Shown piece after piece: positions 26,013 through 33,647 of a stretch of 40,338 nucleotides of DNA. The DNA is from Rhizobium sp. ASV20 (GTDB lineage Bacteria > Pseudomonadota > Alphaproteobacteria > Rhizobiales > Rhizobiaceae). Every line of letters starts with the position of its first letter. Position 1 is the stretch's first letter. The notes beneath the pieces are model-generated. The model ran no database searches. It was given only the letters and a program-made list of their open reading frames with translations, and was not told the origin of the DNA. The stretch is taken from assembly GCF_016429015.1 (NCBI RefSeq), contig NZ_JAELTU010000057.1, forward strand, positions 1 to 40,338. The letters are read 5' to 3'. The position numbers were made by a program, and so were the translations under genes.

Positions 26013-26025
26013 AAGGATCATCGAA

Positions 26026-27072
26026 ATGGAAGCTCTCGTTCTCGAGCAAAAAGGCGTGCTCTCGTTGCGGGACATCGACCTGCCGCTCGAACTTGGCCCG
26101 AACGACGTGAAGATCAGGATCCACACGGTCGGCGTTTGTGGCAGCGACGTTCACTATTACACGCATGGCGCCATTGGGTCTTTCGTGCTGCGCGAACCCA
26201 TGGTTCTCGGTCACGAGGCTGCGGGTACCGTTGTGGAAGTCGGCGACAAGGTCGACAACCTTCGGCCCGGAGACCGCGTCTGCATGGAACCCGGCATCCC
26301 GGACCTTTCCTCGCGTGCATCAAAGCTCGGCATCTACAATGTCGATCCCAGCGTGCGGTTCTGGGCGACGCCGCCCATTCACGGCGTGCTGACACCCTTC
26401 GTGGTTCATCCGGCCGCCTTTACATACAGGCTGCCCGACAATGTCAGTTTTGCCGAGGGCGCGATGGTCGAGCCTTTCGCGATCGGCATGCAGGCTGCCG
26501 CCCGGGCACGGATCGTGCCCGGTGATGTCGCAGCCGTGGTCGGTTGCGGCCCGATCGGCATCATGGTCGCACTCGCAGCGCTCGCCGGCGGCTGCAGCCG
26601 GGTCTATGTCTCCGACTTCAGCGGAGAAAAGCTTGCGATTGCCGGTGGCTATCACGGCATCGTTCCGGTCAATCTCAACGAAAGATCGCTGCACGAGGTC
26701 ATTCAATCCGAGACCGATGGCTGGGGTGTGGATGTCGTCTTCGAGGCAAGCGGCAGTCCCAAGGCCTATAATGGCATTTTCGATCTCGTCCGCCCCGGTG
26801 GCGCCATCGTCATGGTGGGCTTGCCTGTCGAACCCGTCAGTTTCGATGTCCCGGGCGCAATTGCAAAGGAAGTCCGCATAGAAACGGTGTTCCGCTATGC
26901 GAATATCTTCGATCGCGCCCTGCAGCTCATCGCCTCGGGCAAGGTCGACCTCAACCCGCTCATCACCGAGACCTTCAAATTCAGCGACAGCATCCAGGCA
27001 TTCGAGCGTGCGGCATCAGGAAGGCCGACTGACGTCAAGCTGCAGATCGCGATGGAAGGCGAGGGGAACTGA
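26026..27072 (+). CDS. Zinc-dependent polyol (xylitol/sorbitol-type) dehydrogenase
   Basis: From ATG 26026 the protein has 348 residues of the medium-chain dehydrogenase family. The catalytic zinc site is present: Cys38 in GVCGSDVHYYTHG, His63-Glu64 in LGHEAAGTVVEVG, and Glu149 in GAMVEPFAIG. The NAD-binding loop is VVGCGPIGIM at about 171-180. The usual structural-zinc lobe has no cysteines (EPGIPDLSSRASKLGIYNVD, about 88-107), as in the xylitol/sorbitol-dehydrogenase-like clade of rhizobia. It should oxidise the imported polyol to a ketose with NAD+. It lies 13 nt after the permease and 1 nt before the ATPase gene, so import and first oxidation are co-expressed. Substrate is inferred. Confidence 0.9.
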   Translation: MEALVLEQKGVLSLRDIDLPLELGPNDVKIRIHTVGVCGSDVHYYTHGAIGSFVLREPMVLGHEAAGTVVEVGDKVDNLRPGDRVCMEPGIPDLSSRASKLGIYNVDPSVRFWATPPIHGVLTPFVVHPAAFTYRLPDNVSFAEGAMVEPFAIGMQAAARARIVPGDVAAVVGCGPIGIMVALAALAGGCSRVYVSDFSGEKLAIAGGYHGIVPVNLNERSLHEVIQSETDGWGVDVVFEASGSPKAYNGIFDLVRPGGAIVMVGLPVEPVSFDVPGAIAKEVRIETVFRYANIFDRALQLIASGKVDLNPLITETFKFSDSIQAFERAASGRPTDVKLQIAMEGEGN

Positions 27073-27073
27073 G

Positions 27074-28165
27074 ATGTCGAATATCGTTTGTGCCAATGTC
27101 GACAAGAGCTATGGCGCCATCAATGTCATCAGGGGCTTCAATCTCGACGTCTCGGATCGCGAATTCATCGTCTTCCTGGGACCGTCGGGATGCGGCAAAT
27201 CCACGCTGCTTCGCATGATTGCCGGGCTTGAGGAGATCTCGGGCGGCACCGTGTCGATCGGCGGGAGGCAAGTCAACGATCTGGAGCCGAGGGAGAGGGG
27301 CGTGGCAATGGTCTTCCAGAACTATGCGCTTTACCCGCATATGACGATCTACGACAATATCGCCTTCGGCCTCAAGCGGATGAAGGTGCCGAAGGACCAG
27401 ATTGACGAACGCATCAAGGCAGTCTCGGCAACGCTTGGCTTGGAGCCCTATCTTTCTCGCAAGCCGACCGAACTGTCCGGCGGTCAGCAGCAGCGTGTGG
27501 CGATCGCGCGCGCGATGATCAAGACGCCGAAGGTGTTTTTGTTCGACGAACCGCTATCCAACCTCGATGCGAAACTCAGGCATCATATGCGGGTGGAGAT
27601 CGCAAGGCTTCATCAGAAGCTGCAGACCACCACCATCTATGTCACCCACGACCAGCTTGAGGCGATGACGCTCGCAGACAGGATCGTTCTGATGAAGGGC
27701 GGCGCGATCGAGCAGGTGGGTTCACCCGCGGAAATCTATGAGCGGCCGAGATCGCTGTTCGTTGCTGGCTTCATCGGCACGCCGAACATCAACTTCATCG
27801 ATGTGGTGGTGGTCGAACGCGAGGGTGGGTGGATATTGAGAGCCGAAGACAAGGACATCCCTATTTCCGGCAAGGGGTTCGACCTGAAACAGGGTCAGAC
27901 CGCCGTGCTTGGAATCCGTCCGCCCGATCTGCTGCCGGCGGATGCCGGGCATGGTCCGCTCAACGGCATTGCCGATCTCATCGAATTCCACGGGAACGAC
28001 GCGCTCGTGACGTTCCGCTTTGCCGGAAAGGAGATAGGAGCGCTGGTCAAGACATCCTCATGCCCGAAAACTGGTGATCGCGTCGCCTTCGGCTTTGATG
28101 AAGCGCGCATTCATCTCTTCAACGTCGAGACGGGATTGTCCTTACGGAGGAGCGGATCAAACTGA
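27074..28165 (+). CDS. ABC transporter ATPase, MalK/UgpC type
   Basis: ATG 27074 lies 1 nt after the dehydrogenase stop; the 363-residue product starts well inside a longer shadow frame. Motifs: Walker A GPSGCGKST at 36-44, Q-loop VFQNYALYPHMT at about 78-89, signature LSGGQQQR at about 134-141, Walker B VFLFDEPLSNLD at about 155-166, and the switch VTHDQLEAM at about 189-197. The C-terminal TOBE-type regulatory domain (about 240-355) includes LGIRPPDLLP. It powers the permeases of this operon. ATPases of this subfamily can be shared between sugar transporters. Confidence 0.95.
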   Translation: MSNIVCANVDKSYGAINVIRGFNLDVSDREFIVFLGPSGCGKSTLLRMIAGLEEISGGTVSIGGRQVNDLEPRERGVAMVFQNYALYPHMTIYDNIAFGLKRMKVPKDQIDERIKAVSATLGLEPYLSRKPTELSGGQQQRVAIARAMIKTPKVFLFDEPLSNLDAKLRHHMRVEIARLHQKLQTTTIYVTHDQLEAMTLADRIVLMKGGAIEQVGSPAEIYERPRSLFVAGFIGTPNINFIDVVVVEREGGWILRAEDKDIPISGKGFDLKQGQTAVLGIRPPDLLPADAGHGPLNGIADLIEFHGNDALVTFRFAGKEIGALVKTSSCPKTGDRVAFGFDEARIHLFNVETGLSLRRSGSN

Positions 28166-28334
28166 TCCCTTGGGACGGCAGCCGCATGGGGTTCGGCACC
28201 GCGCGGCTCAAGGACCCTGGATAGGCGCTGGTGCACGGATCAGATTTCAACAGTTCCGCGTATGGTGTTACGATCGAAAGCAGCTTGATTGATCATCGAT
28301 GCCGTAGAAACATAACGCCGCTTGCCGTCACCCC
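28166..28334. other. Intergenic region between ABC operon and IS5 relic
   Basis: No gene or clear terminator was recognised. The left end of the IS5 relic probably lies in its right half. Confidence 0.35.
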
Positions 28335-28748
28335 ATGCGTAAAATGAGTTTCAAGGTGACGAACTGGGTGGAGCATGAGGCGTACCTTCACCGCTGCGGC
28401 GGTTCAACCCTTTGTAATGCGCCGGAAGCGCTGGCGGGCTGGGCAGCCCCACGTCGCAAGATCCGTGGTGGCCAGCCTCTCTATCCAGGTCCGGCGATCG
28501 AAACGACGCTGATGCTGGACATGGTGCTTGGGCCACGTTTGCGCGCTCGTTCATTCCGATCGCAGCAGACCAAGGCTGCAATCGGGGTCACTACACTCAA
28601 TCGAATGCTTGCCTGCGGACGCCCGAAATCCGTTCGTTACCCGGTAACAGCGGCGGCAACGAAAGAGGTGAGGCATCAAAGACCCAATGATGACCCGTCG
28701 CCGAGCGGTGCACCAACGCGCAATGGAGCCACGACGCGATTATTTTGA
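28335..28748 (+). pseudogene. Internally deleted IS5-family transposase relic
   Basis: The 137-codon frame joins two ends of an IS5-type transposase. The first part (to about 28535) has FKVTNWVEHEAYLHRCGG and PEALAGWAAPRRKIRGGQP, the usual IS5 N-terminus, followed by AIETTLMLDMVLG. It then jumps at PRLRARSF into the C-terminal end QQTKAAIGVTTLNRMLACGR. About 200 central residues holding most of the catalytic domain are missing. Similar codons at the two sides (GLRLR-like and GPRLR) suggest deletion by short homology. After GRPKSVR the frame continues through element tail sequence. It cannot be active and may be a non-autonomous derivative. Confidence 0.75.
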
Positions 28749-28859
28749 TGGCGAAACGGCAAAATAGCCCCCCTCGCCCGATCCATTTAGCCCGCAATTG
28801 TTGAGTTTCAGCTAGGTTTCCGCCACTTTTTCATTTTGCGCTGTACCACTTAATTGCAT

Positions 28860-29183
28860 TTATGGTCTTGATCGAAAACATGTTTTCGCAGTGTGGGCGA
28901 ATCCGCCAGAAATGAAAAAGTGGATCAAATTCGTGCGATAATCAACACCCGGCGATTTCTTGGGATCGGCAGCACGCGGATAAGTCCGCTCTTCTTGAAA
29001 TTGACCGTCGACCTTCTGGATCTTGACCGATCCTCCGCCCTTGCCGACAGCCTTCTCGAGGGTGGCGCCATTGGTCGCATCGGATTTGGTGCCGAAGCTC
29101 GCCGTAGGACGACTCGCGCCGTCTTTGGTCAAATCCCAGCGAGCTCTCTTCTCGCTATGCGTAAATTTCGGCAGCTTGGCCAT
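28860..29183 (-). CDS. DUF2188-domain protein
   Basis: ATG 29183 follows a strong AGAGGAGGAA. The first 79 residues are a DUF2188-type domain: MAKLPKFTHSEKRARWDLTK with a C-terminal half containing KGGGSVKIQKVDGQFQEERT and the closing YPRAADPKKSPG. Family members are about 75-80 residues and stop there. Here the frame reads on for 28 residues across the palindrome at 28873, so the native stop was probably lost. The family has no known biochemical role and is often found near mobile or defence genes. It is divergent from abiEi, and one copy of the AbiE operator lies between them. Confidence 0.75.
   Translation of the reverse strand: MAKLPKFTHSEKRARWDLTKDGASRPTASFGTKSDATNGATLEKAVGKGGGSVKIQKVDGQFQEERTYPRAADPKKSPGVDYRTNLIHFFISGGFAHTAKTCFRSRP
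28873..28888. repeat. Perfect 16-bp palindrome CGAAAACATGTTTTCG
   Basis: A perfect palindrome lies within the last codons of the open frame assigned to the DUF2188 gene. It may be an operator, a repeated rhizobial palindrome or the stem of a bidirectional terminator. Confidence 0.5.
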
Positions 29184-29235
29184 TTCCTCCTCTAAGTGCG
29201 TTGTGTCTTGGTAGTTTGAATATTGCACTTTTATG

Positions 29236-29251
29236 CCTACCATTGGTGGGT
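29236..29251 (+). promoter_or_regulatory. AbiE operator site 1
   Basis: CCTACCATTGGTGGGT is the inverted counterpart of site 2 (15 of 16 bases match), and the similarity extends into GAAAAT. It lies 76 nt before abiEi and between the divergent DUF2188 and abiEi genes. AbiEi-type antitoxins are known to autorepress by binding two inverted repeats in their promoter. Confidence 0.7.
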
Positions 29252-29272
29252 CGAAAATGCGAATTCCCGAAC

Positions 29273-29302
29273 TTGCCCTTCGGTTTAGACTCATGCTATT
29301 TT
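29273..29302 (+). promoter_or_regulatory. Candidate abiE promoter
   Basis: TTGCCC (29273-29278) and TATTTT (29297-29302) are spaced by 18 nt. They predict a transcript beginning at about 29308-29312, that is at the start codon itself, so the mRNA may be leaderless. Confidence 0.5.
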
Positions 29303-29303
29303 C

Positions 29304-29319
29304 ACCCACTAATGGTAGG
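29304..29319 (-). promoter_or_regulatory. AbiE operator site 2, overlapping the start codon
   Basis: ACCCACTAATGGTAGG is the inverted copy of site 1 and contains the proposed abiEi start codon (ATG at 29312). Repressor bound here would cover both the transcription start and the start codon region. Confidence 0.7.
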
Positions 29320-30103
29320 TCAAAAGAACGAAAAGATAAACCAGCTTCATCGCTTGCTCCCCGAGGGGCTGGTGGTTGACACCGCTTGGCTGGAAAAACA
29401 CGGCTACCGTCGGCAGTGGCGCGAAAAGTATGTGGCGCAGAGCTGGCTCGAAGGTGTCGTTCGTGGCGTCTATCAGCGGCCAACCGGTAACGCTGATCAG
29501 GCGATAGCCTGGCAGCGCGTAATCATCTCGCTCCAACGACTTCTGGATAAATCCGTGCACGTCGGTGGCCGCAGTGCCCTCGAGCTACAAGGGCTGACGC
29601 ACTACCTCCGCTTTTCTGGCAAGCCAGAAATCCACCTCTATGCCTATGGCAGTCTGCCTGGCTGGGTCGAGCGGATACCGACCGACGCTCAGTTCGTCGA
29701 ACACAAGGCAGACAAGCTCTTCGATGCTGACGCGCCTGGAAGGACACGCATCGTATGGGGACATTGGGGATGGGAGCTCGATGTCTCCGCGCCCGAGCGC
29801 GCTCTTTGCGAACTTCTTGACCTACTCCCGTCCCGGGAGACGTTCCATCAGGCGGACGTCCTAATGGAGTCGGTCCGCACACTGAGCCCGAAGCGGGTTC
29901 AGGCCGTGCTGGAAGCGTGTCGGAGCGTGAAGGTGAAGCGACTGTTTCTCTGGTTCGCCGAGCGGCACGACCATCCATGGTTCGGCCGGCTCGATCTCAA
30001 ACGTATCAACCTCGGTCATGGCAAGCGTCAGATCGTGGTCGGCGGTCGACTGGATAGCAAGTATCAGATCACTGTGCCGGAGACACTCGATGCCGGCGTC
30101 TGA
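29312..30103 (+). CDS. abiEi: AbiEi, type IV toxin-antitoxin antitoxin and transcriptional autorepressor
   Basis: The ATG at 29312 gives 263 residues; longer readings would start before the promoter. AbiEi antitoxins have an N-terminal winged-helix domain that binds the operator and a C-terminal domain that counteracts the toxin. Here the N-terminal part has INQLHRLLPEGLVVDTAWLE and YVAQSWLEGVVRGVYQRP (about 7-57), and the middle carries VHVGGRSALELQGLTHYL (about 83-100). The C-terminal part contains VSAPERALCELLDLLP and the ending YQITVPETLDAGV. No ribosome-binding site is seen, consistent with a leaderless mRNA. The gene overlaps abiEii by 14 nt. Confidence 0.88.
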   Translation: MVGQKNEKINQLHRLLPEGLVVDTAWLEKHGYRRQWREKYVAQSWLEGVVRGVYQRPTGNADQAIAWQRVIISLQRLLDKSVHVGGRSALELQGLTHYLRFSGKPEIHLYAYGSLPGWVERIPTDAQFVEHKADKLFDADAPGRTRIVWGHWGWELDVSAPERALCELLDLLPSRETFHQADVLMESVRTLSPKRVQAVLEACRSVKVKRLFLWFAERHDHPWFGRLDLKRINLGHGKRQIVVGGRLDSKYQITVPETLDAGV

Positions 30104-31007
30104 AGCCTATCGCGCGCAAGTCAGCCTCCTCGTTCGGGTTCTGCCACTCGTTGCAGAGGAGAACGTCTTTGCGTTGAAGGGCGGCACGGCCATCAATCTC
30201 TTCGTCAGAGACCTTCCACGTCTGTCTGTCGATATCGATCTGACCTATCTGCCGGTCGAAGATCGCGCGACGTCCCTCGCCAATATCGATGCCGCCATAC
30301 GACGGATTGCTGCTCGAATAGCGGAGAGTGTACCGCGTAGCCGCACCCAGGCCGTGCCGCTGCGCAGCGAAGGCGCTGCAACAAAGGTGCTGGTTGCCTC
30401 CGACGGCGTGCAGATCAAAATCGAGGTGACGCCCGTCATTCGTGGCTGCGTCTACTCTCCGGAGACACGGGCGGTTTGCGACCGGATCGAAGAGCTCTTC
30501 GGATATGCCGAGGTGTCCGTTGTGTCCTTCCCGGACCTCTATGCCGGCAAGATTGTCGCCGCCTTGGATCGGCAGCATCCGCGAGATTTGTTCGATGTCA
30601 GGGATCTGCTCGCGAATGAGGGAATATCCGATGAGCTGCGGCGTGCCTTCATTGTCTACATGCTGAGCCACAACAGGCCGATGGGCGAGGTCTTGGCGCC
30701 GACGCGCAAGGATTTGCGCCACGAGTTTGACGCGGGGTTTGCCGGCATGACGGAAGAGCCCGTGACCCTCAAGGCATTGTACGATGCTCGTGAAGCTCTA
30801 ATCGCCGAGGTCGTTGGCAAGATGCCTGCCGAGCACCGGCGCTTTCTTCTCTCCTTCAAGTCCGGCGAGCCAGATTGGGACTTGCTAGGCGTGCCTGGAG
30901 CCGCGGACTTGCCGGCGGTGCGCTGGAAGATCGACAACTTGGCCAAACTTTCGGAGGGCCGACGCGAAAAGCTGCTGTCTGATCTCAGGCGGGTGCTCGC
31001 GACATGA
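30090..31007 (+). CDS. abiEii: AbiEii, nucleotidyltransferase toxin
   Basis: ATG 30090 lies inside the end of abiEi, giving 305 residues. The protein has the nucleotidyltransferase signature of AbiEii/MenT-type toxins: Gly31-Gly32-Thr33 in LKGGTAINLFVRDLPR, the metal-binding pair Asp48/Asp50 in RLSVDIDLTYL, a third acidic residue in QIKIEVTP (Glu112), and the conserved Lys154 in SFPDLYAGKIVAALDRQHPR then DLFDV. Related toxins transfer nucleotides onto tRNA or another target and arrest growth. AbiE systems cause abortive infection and stabilise mobile DNA. All motif residues look intact, so the pair is probably functional. Confidence 0.9.
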   Translation: MPASEAYRAQVSLLVRVLPLVAEENVFALKGGTAINLFVRDLPRLSVDIDLTYLPVEDRATSLANIDAAIRRIAARIAESVPRSRTQAVPLRSEGAATKVLVASDGVQIKIEVTPVIRGCVYSPETRAVCDRIEELFGYAEVSVVSFPDLYAGKIVAALDRQHPRDLFDVRDLLANEGISDELRRAFIVYMLSHNRPMGEVLAPTRKDLRHEFDAGFAGMTEEPVTLKALYDAREALIAEVVGKMPAEHRRFLLSFKSGEPDWDLLGVPGAADLPAVRWKIDNLAKLSEGRREKLLSDLRRVLAT

Positions 31008-31165
31008 GATACAGAGGACGCGTTGGGAACGCCGAAGTGAAAAGGAACAAGACGACGATCAGCAATCTATGCTCCGCAGTAGTCGGCTCTCGGGTTGCGG
31101 CGGTGACGACGAGGATTGCCAGAACGTTTGCGCTTAAAAACACAGCCGAGCTGAGAGGCTAGACG

Positions 31166-31570
31166 ATGGTCCGTCTCCTCATCGGCGTTACGGACAAGGT
31201 CTGGTTCGATCAGTTGAGCGCCTCTGTTCCACATGACGAAGTCAATTTCTGGCAACCCAGCGGGATGACGCAGTTTCGCGCGCTTCAGCCCGGCGAACTA
31301 TTCCTCTTCAAGCTGCATGCGCCAAACAACTTCATCGTTGGCGGCGGCATTTTCGGTCACGCGTCAATCGCGCCACTGTCTCTCGCCTGGGAAGCTTTTG
31401 GCCTGAAGAACGGCGTTTCCAGCCGCTCTGAAATGCGGGCGCGAATTGCGAGCTATCGCCGGGATCCAATTGCTCTGGACGACAAACAGGATCCGGTCAT
31501 TGGTTGTCGAATACTGACCCAGCCGTTCTTTTGGCCGAGGGAGCGGTCACCCGCTTTGGCATCGGCTTGA
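31166..31570 (+). pseudogene. Truncated HNH-endonuclease-type restriction protein (N-terminal domain only)
   Basis: From ATG 31166 the frame matches the N-terminal domain of a family of about 300-residue putative restriction HNH nucleases: LIGVTDKVWFDQL, EVNFWQPSGMTQFRAL, GELFLFKLHAPNNFIVGGGI, PLSLAWEAFGLKNGVSSRSE, and DPVIGCRILTQPFFWPRE. Similarity stops at 31541, exactly where an integrase fragment begins on the other strand, and the last nine residues are unrelated. The HNH catalytic half is missing. It is a remnant; its position after abiEii suggests the island once held a larger defence set. Confidence 0.7.
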
Positions 31571-31688
31571 GAACCAGGATCAGGCGGCCTGTTCCGCGGC
31601 AGTCACCGTCCGCGAGGTTCTCCTGCTTCTGGTTGTTCTCCACGCGCGTCAGCCCTTGTTTGATGGCAGAATCGGTCAGGCTCGGCAC
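31542..31688 (-). pseudogene. N-terminal fragment of a tyrosine-recombinase integrase
   Basis: Starting at GTG 31688 behind GGAG, about 49 codons match the N-terminal arm-binding (DUF4102-type) domain of phage/island integrases: MPSLTDSAIKQ, then KQENLADGDCRGTGRLILVL and KPMPKRVTA. The core-binding and catalytic domains are absent. It ends precisely where the HNH fragment ends, so one recombination event joined two broken genes. No tRNA or att site was seen nearby. Confidence 0.7.
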
Positions 31689-31920
31689 GACTTACTCCTC
31701 TCGATAACTGGGATCGATCGAGGAAACAGGGGGCGGCGCTCGGGGTTCGGAGACCGTCCGTAAGCCCTTAAACAGCCCCCAGTGTGCCAAAGCCGCCAAC
31801 AGCACGCAAGCCTGAAAAACAATGATGTTTCAATGTGCTTGAGCGTGATCGAGCGTGACTCTAATAAGATAAGTGGGATGGTTGTGCACAATCCGTTCAG
31901 CCCACAACCCCCTCGAAGGG
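31689..31920. other. Spacer between integrase fragment and bioR
   Basis: No gene was recognised. A short direct repeat GAGCGTGA occurs twice near 31840-31858. Confidence 0.35.
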
Positions 31921-32547
31921 TCATGAAGAGGACTTCCGCCCCACCCATTTCACATGGCGGGAAAGAACCGCCGTGGCGCCTTCAAGGTTTCCGCCACGCA
32001 ATGCCGCGAGAATTGCGCGATGATCGCGGTCCGTGGGTGCCTCCCACTCCGCTCGCCAGCCAGAGAACAGGAAGCGTGCACTGACAGCATGAAGGTCCTC
32101 GATGGTCTTCAGCAGGCGGGGCATGTTGCAGGGCGACAGAATGATGCGATGGAACGCGCGGTTGGCCTCCTCCCAGGCCTGAACATCAATCGCGCGGTCG
32201 CCGGCGCAAGTCGCCTCCTCGGCCTGGTCCAGAATGGCCGTTGTCATATGAGGTGCGGCATGACGCAGTGCCAACACCTCGAGAGCGGCGCGCATCTCGG
32301 CAACTTCGCGAACTTCTTCGAGGCTAAGGCTGGCCACGCGAACGCCCCTGCGTGGCTGGCTAGTCACCAACCCCTGGGATTCGAGGCGGCGAAAGGCCTC
32401 ACGGACGGGAACATGGCTGGTGCCAAACTCGTCTGCAATGTGGTCCTGCCTAAGTTTGGCGCCGGCGTCGATCTCTCCCGAAATAATTCGATCGGCGAGT
32501 GTCCGGCTTATCCGCACCGCGATGGGATCATCTTTTGCAACGCTCAT
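31921..32547 (-). CDS. bioR: BioR, GntR-family repressor of biotin synthesis
   Basis: This 208-residue GntR/FCD protein lies right after the bio operon on the same strand. Its N-terminal winged helix has RISRTLADRIISGEIDAGAK then LRQDHIADEFGTSHVPVREA and FRRLESQGLVTSQPRRGVRV (about 12-72); the C-terminal FCD domain follows with MRAALEVLALRHAAP and a final His-containing helix (AVLSRHVKWVG). In alphaproteobacteria the GntR regulator linked to bioBFDAZ is BioR, which binds TTATCTATAA boxes. Such a box is present over the bioB promoter (37711-37720), which supports the name. The start ATG 32547 lacks a clear ribosome-binding site. Confidence 0.88.
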   Translation of the reverse strand: MSVAKDDPIAVRISRTLADRIISGEIDAGAKLRQDHIADEFGTSHVPVREAFRRLESQGLVTSQPRRGVRVASLSLEEVREVAEMRAALEVLALRHAAPHMTTAILDQAEEATCAGDRAIDVQAWEEANRAFHRIILSPCNMPRLLKTIEDLHAVSARFLFSGWRAEWEAPTDRDHRAILAALRGGNLEGATAVLSRHVKWVGRKSSS

Positions 32548-32634
32548 ATAGTCATCATCGGCTTTGAATGGATGTGCAACGACTCGATGATTAAGTTTAG
32601 CTGCCTCTTTGCTGATTCTCCATATTCTTCATCG

Positions 32635-32644
32635 AACGATCGTT
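32635..32644. promoter_or_regulatory. Palindrome AACGATCGTT between bioZ and bioR
   Basis: A perfect 10-bp palindrome sits in the 113-nt gap between the bioZ stop and bioR start. It does not resemble the BioR box. It could be an operator or chance. Confidence 0.25.
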
Positions 32645-32660
32645 GCTCCGCCGTGCGGGC

Positions 32661-33647
32661 TCATGCGGCAAAGATGACTGCGCCGCCGGCCAAACCGGCC
32701 CCAGCCGCGGTCATAAGCAGGCGTTCTCCCGACTTGAATGGCTTGAGCGCGTGTTCAACGGAAAGGGTCAGCGGAATGGTCGCGGCCGAAGAATTGCCAA
32801 ACTCCGCGATCGTGCTGGCAAGTTTGCCTTCCGCCAATCCGAGATTGTGTCGAACCGCGTCACAAAGGCGCAAATTGGCCTGATGTGGAACGAAGCGGTC
32901 AACGTCGGCGACATTTAGACGGGCTTCCTTCATCGCCTGGCGCGAGGTGCGTGCCATAAGATCGACAGCGCGGGAGAAGACTTCGCGACCATCGCGCAAG
33001 GTCATGAGCACCTGGTTTGCCGCGGTCTCGGGAGAGAAAGGCTTGCTACTGCCGCCGGATGGAATGGTAATCAAATCATAGCCGCTGCCATCCGATGCCA
33101 GCACGGCGGCTTTGAGACCGCTTCGACCATCGCGGCATGGCGCAAGCACGACCGCCCCGGCGCCATCAGCAAACAGAACGGCACTGGCGCGTTCTGCCGG
33201 GTTGATGCGGCGGCTCAGAATATTGGCGGCGACGACAAGCACTGGTCGCCCATGCGCACGCACAAAGCCATCCGCCAGCGTCAACGCGTAGAGGAAGCCG
33301 GAACAGGCACCGGCAAGATCGATTGCCCCGGAATTTGGCAGGCCGAGTTTGTGCGCCAGAAGTGGCGCCGAGGGTGGCAAAAGATGATCTGGCGTCGAGG
33401 TGGCAAGCAGGGTCATGGCGATCTCGCCCGGCGCGATCCCGCTATCCACAAGCGCCATTTTCCCAGCCCTGGCCGCAAGGCTGCTCAGCGTATCCCCGTC
33501 ATTGGCCCAATGCCGGAATCGGATGCCGGTGCGCCTTTCGATCCAGCCCTGCTCAAGGCCGAGCTGCCTTTCGAGATCCGCATTGTAGACGATCCGGGAT
33601 GGAACGGCATGACCGAACCCAGCGAGGCGGGAGGAGAGGCGCGTCAA
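32661..33647 (-). CDS. bioZ: BioZ, KAS III-like enzyme making the pimeloyl-thioester precursor
   Basis: This 328-residue beta-ketoacyl-ACP synthase III homologue has the catalytic triad Cys115 (DLAGACSGFLYAL), His255 (RFVPHQANLRLCD) and Asn285 (AEFGNSSAATIP). BioZ of Agrobacterium condenses glutaryl-CoA with malonyl-ACP to start pimeloyl-ACP synthesis and replaces the BioC/BioH route. Placement as the last gene of a bioBFDA operon identifies it as BioZ and not FabH. Its ATG overlaps the bioA stop by 4 nt (ATGA). Length is typical. Confidence 0.95.
   Translation of the reverse strand: MTRLSSRLAGFGHAVPSRIVYNADLERQLGLEQGWIERRTGIRFRHWANDGDTLSSLAARAGKMALVDSGIAPGEIAMTLLATSTPDHLLPPSAPLLAHKLGLPNSGAIDLAGACSGFLYALTLADGFVRAHGRPVLVVAANILSRRINPAERASAVLFADGAGAVVLAPCRDGRSGLKAAVLASDGSGYDLITIPSGGSSKPFSPETAANQVLMTLRDGREVFSRAVDLMARTSRQAMKEARLNVADVDRFVPHQANLRLCDAVRHNLGLAEGKLASTIAEFGNSSAATIPLTLSVEHALKPFKSGERLLMTAAGAGLAGGAVIFAA

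Noticed and set aside
28634..28648. GTTACCCGGTAAC as a fourth parS-like site
   Set aside because: It has an odd centre and the arms run in the opposite sense (GTTAC...GTAAC), so it is not the same motif.
31954..32883. 309-codon plus-strand frame across bioR and the end of bioZ
   Set aside because: Shadow of two well-supported minus-strand genes.
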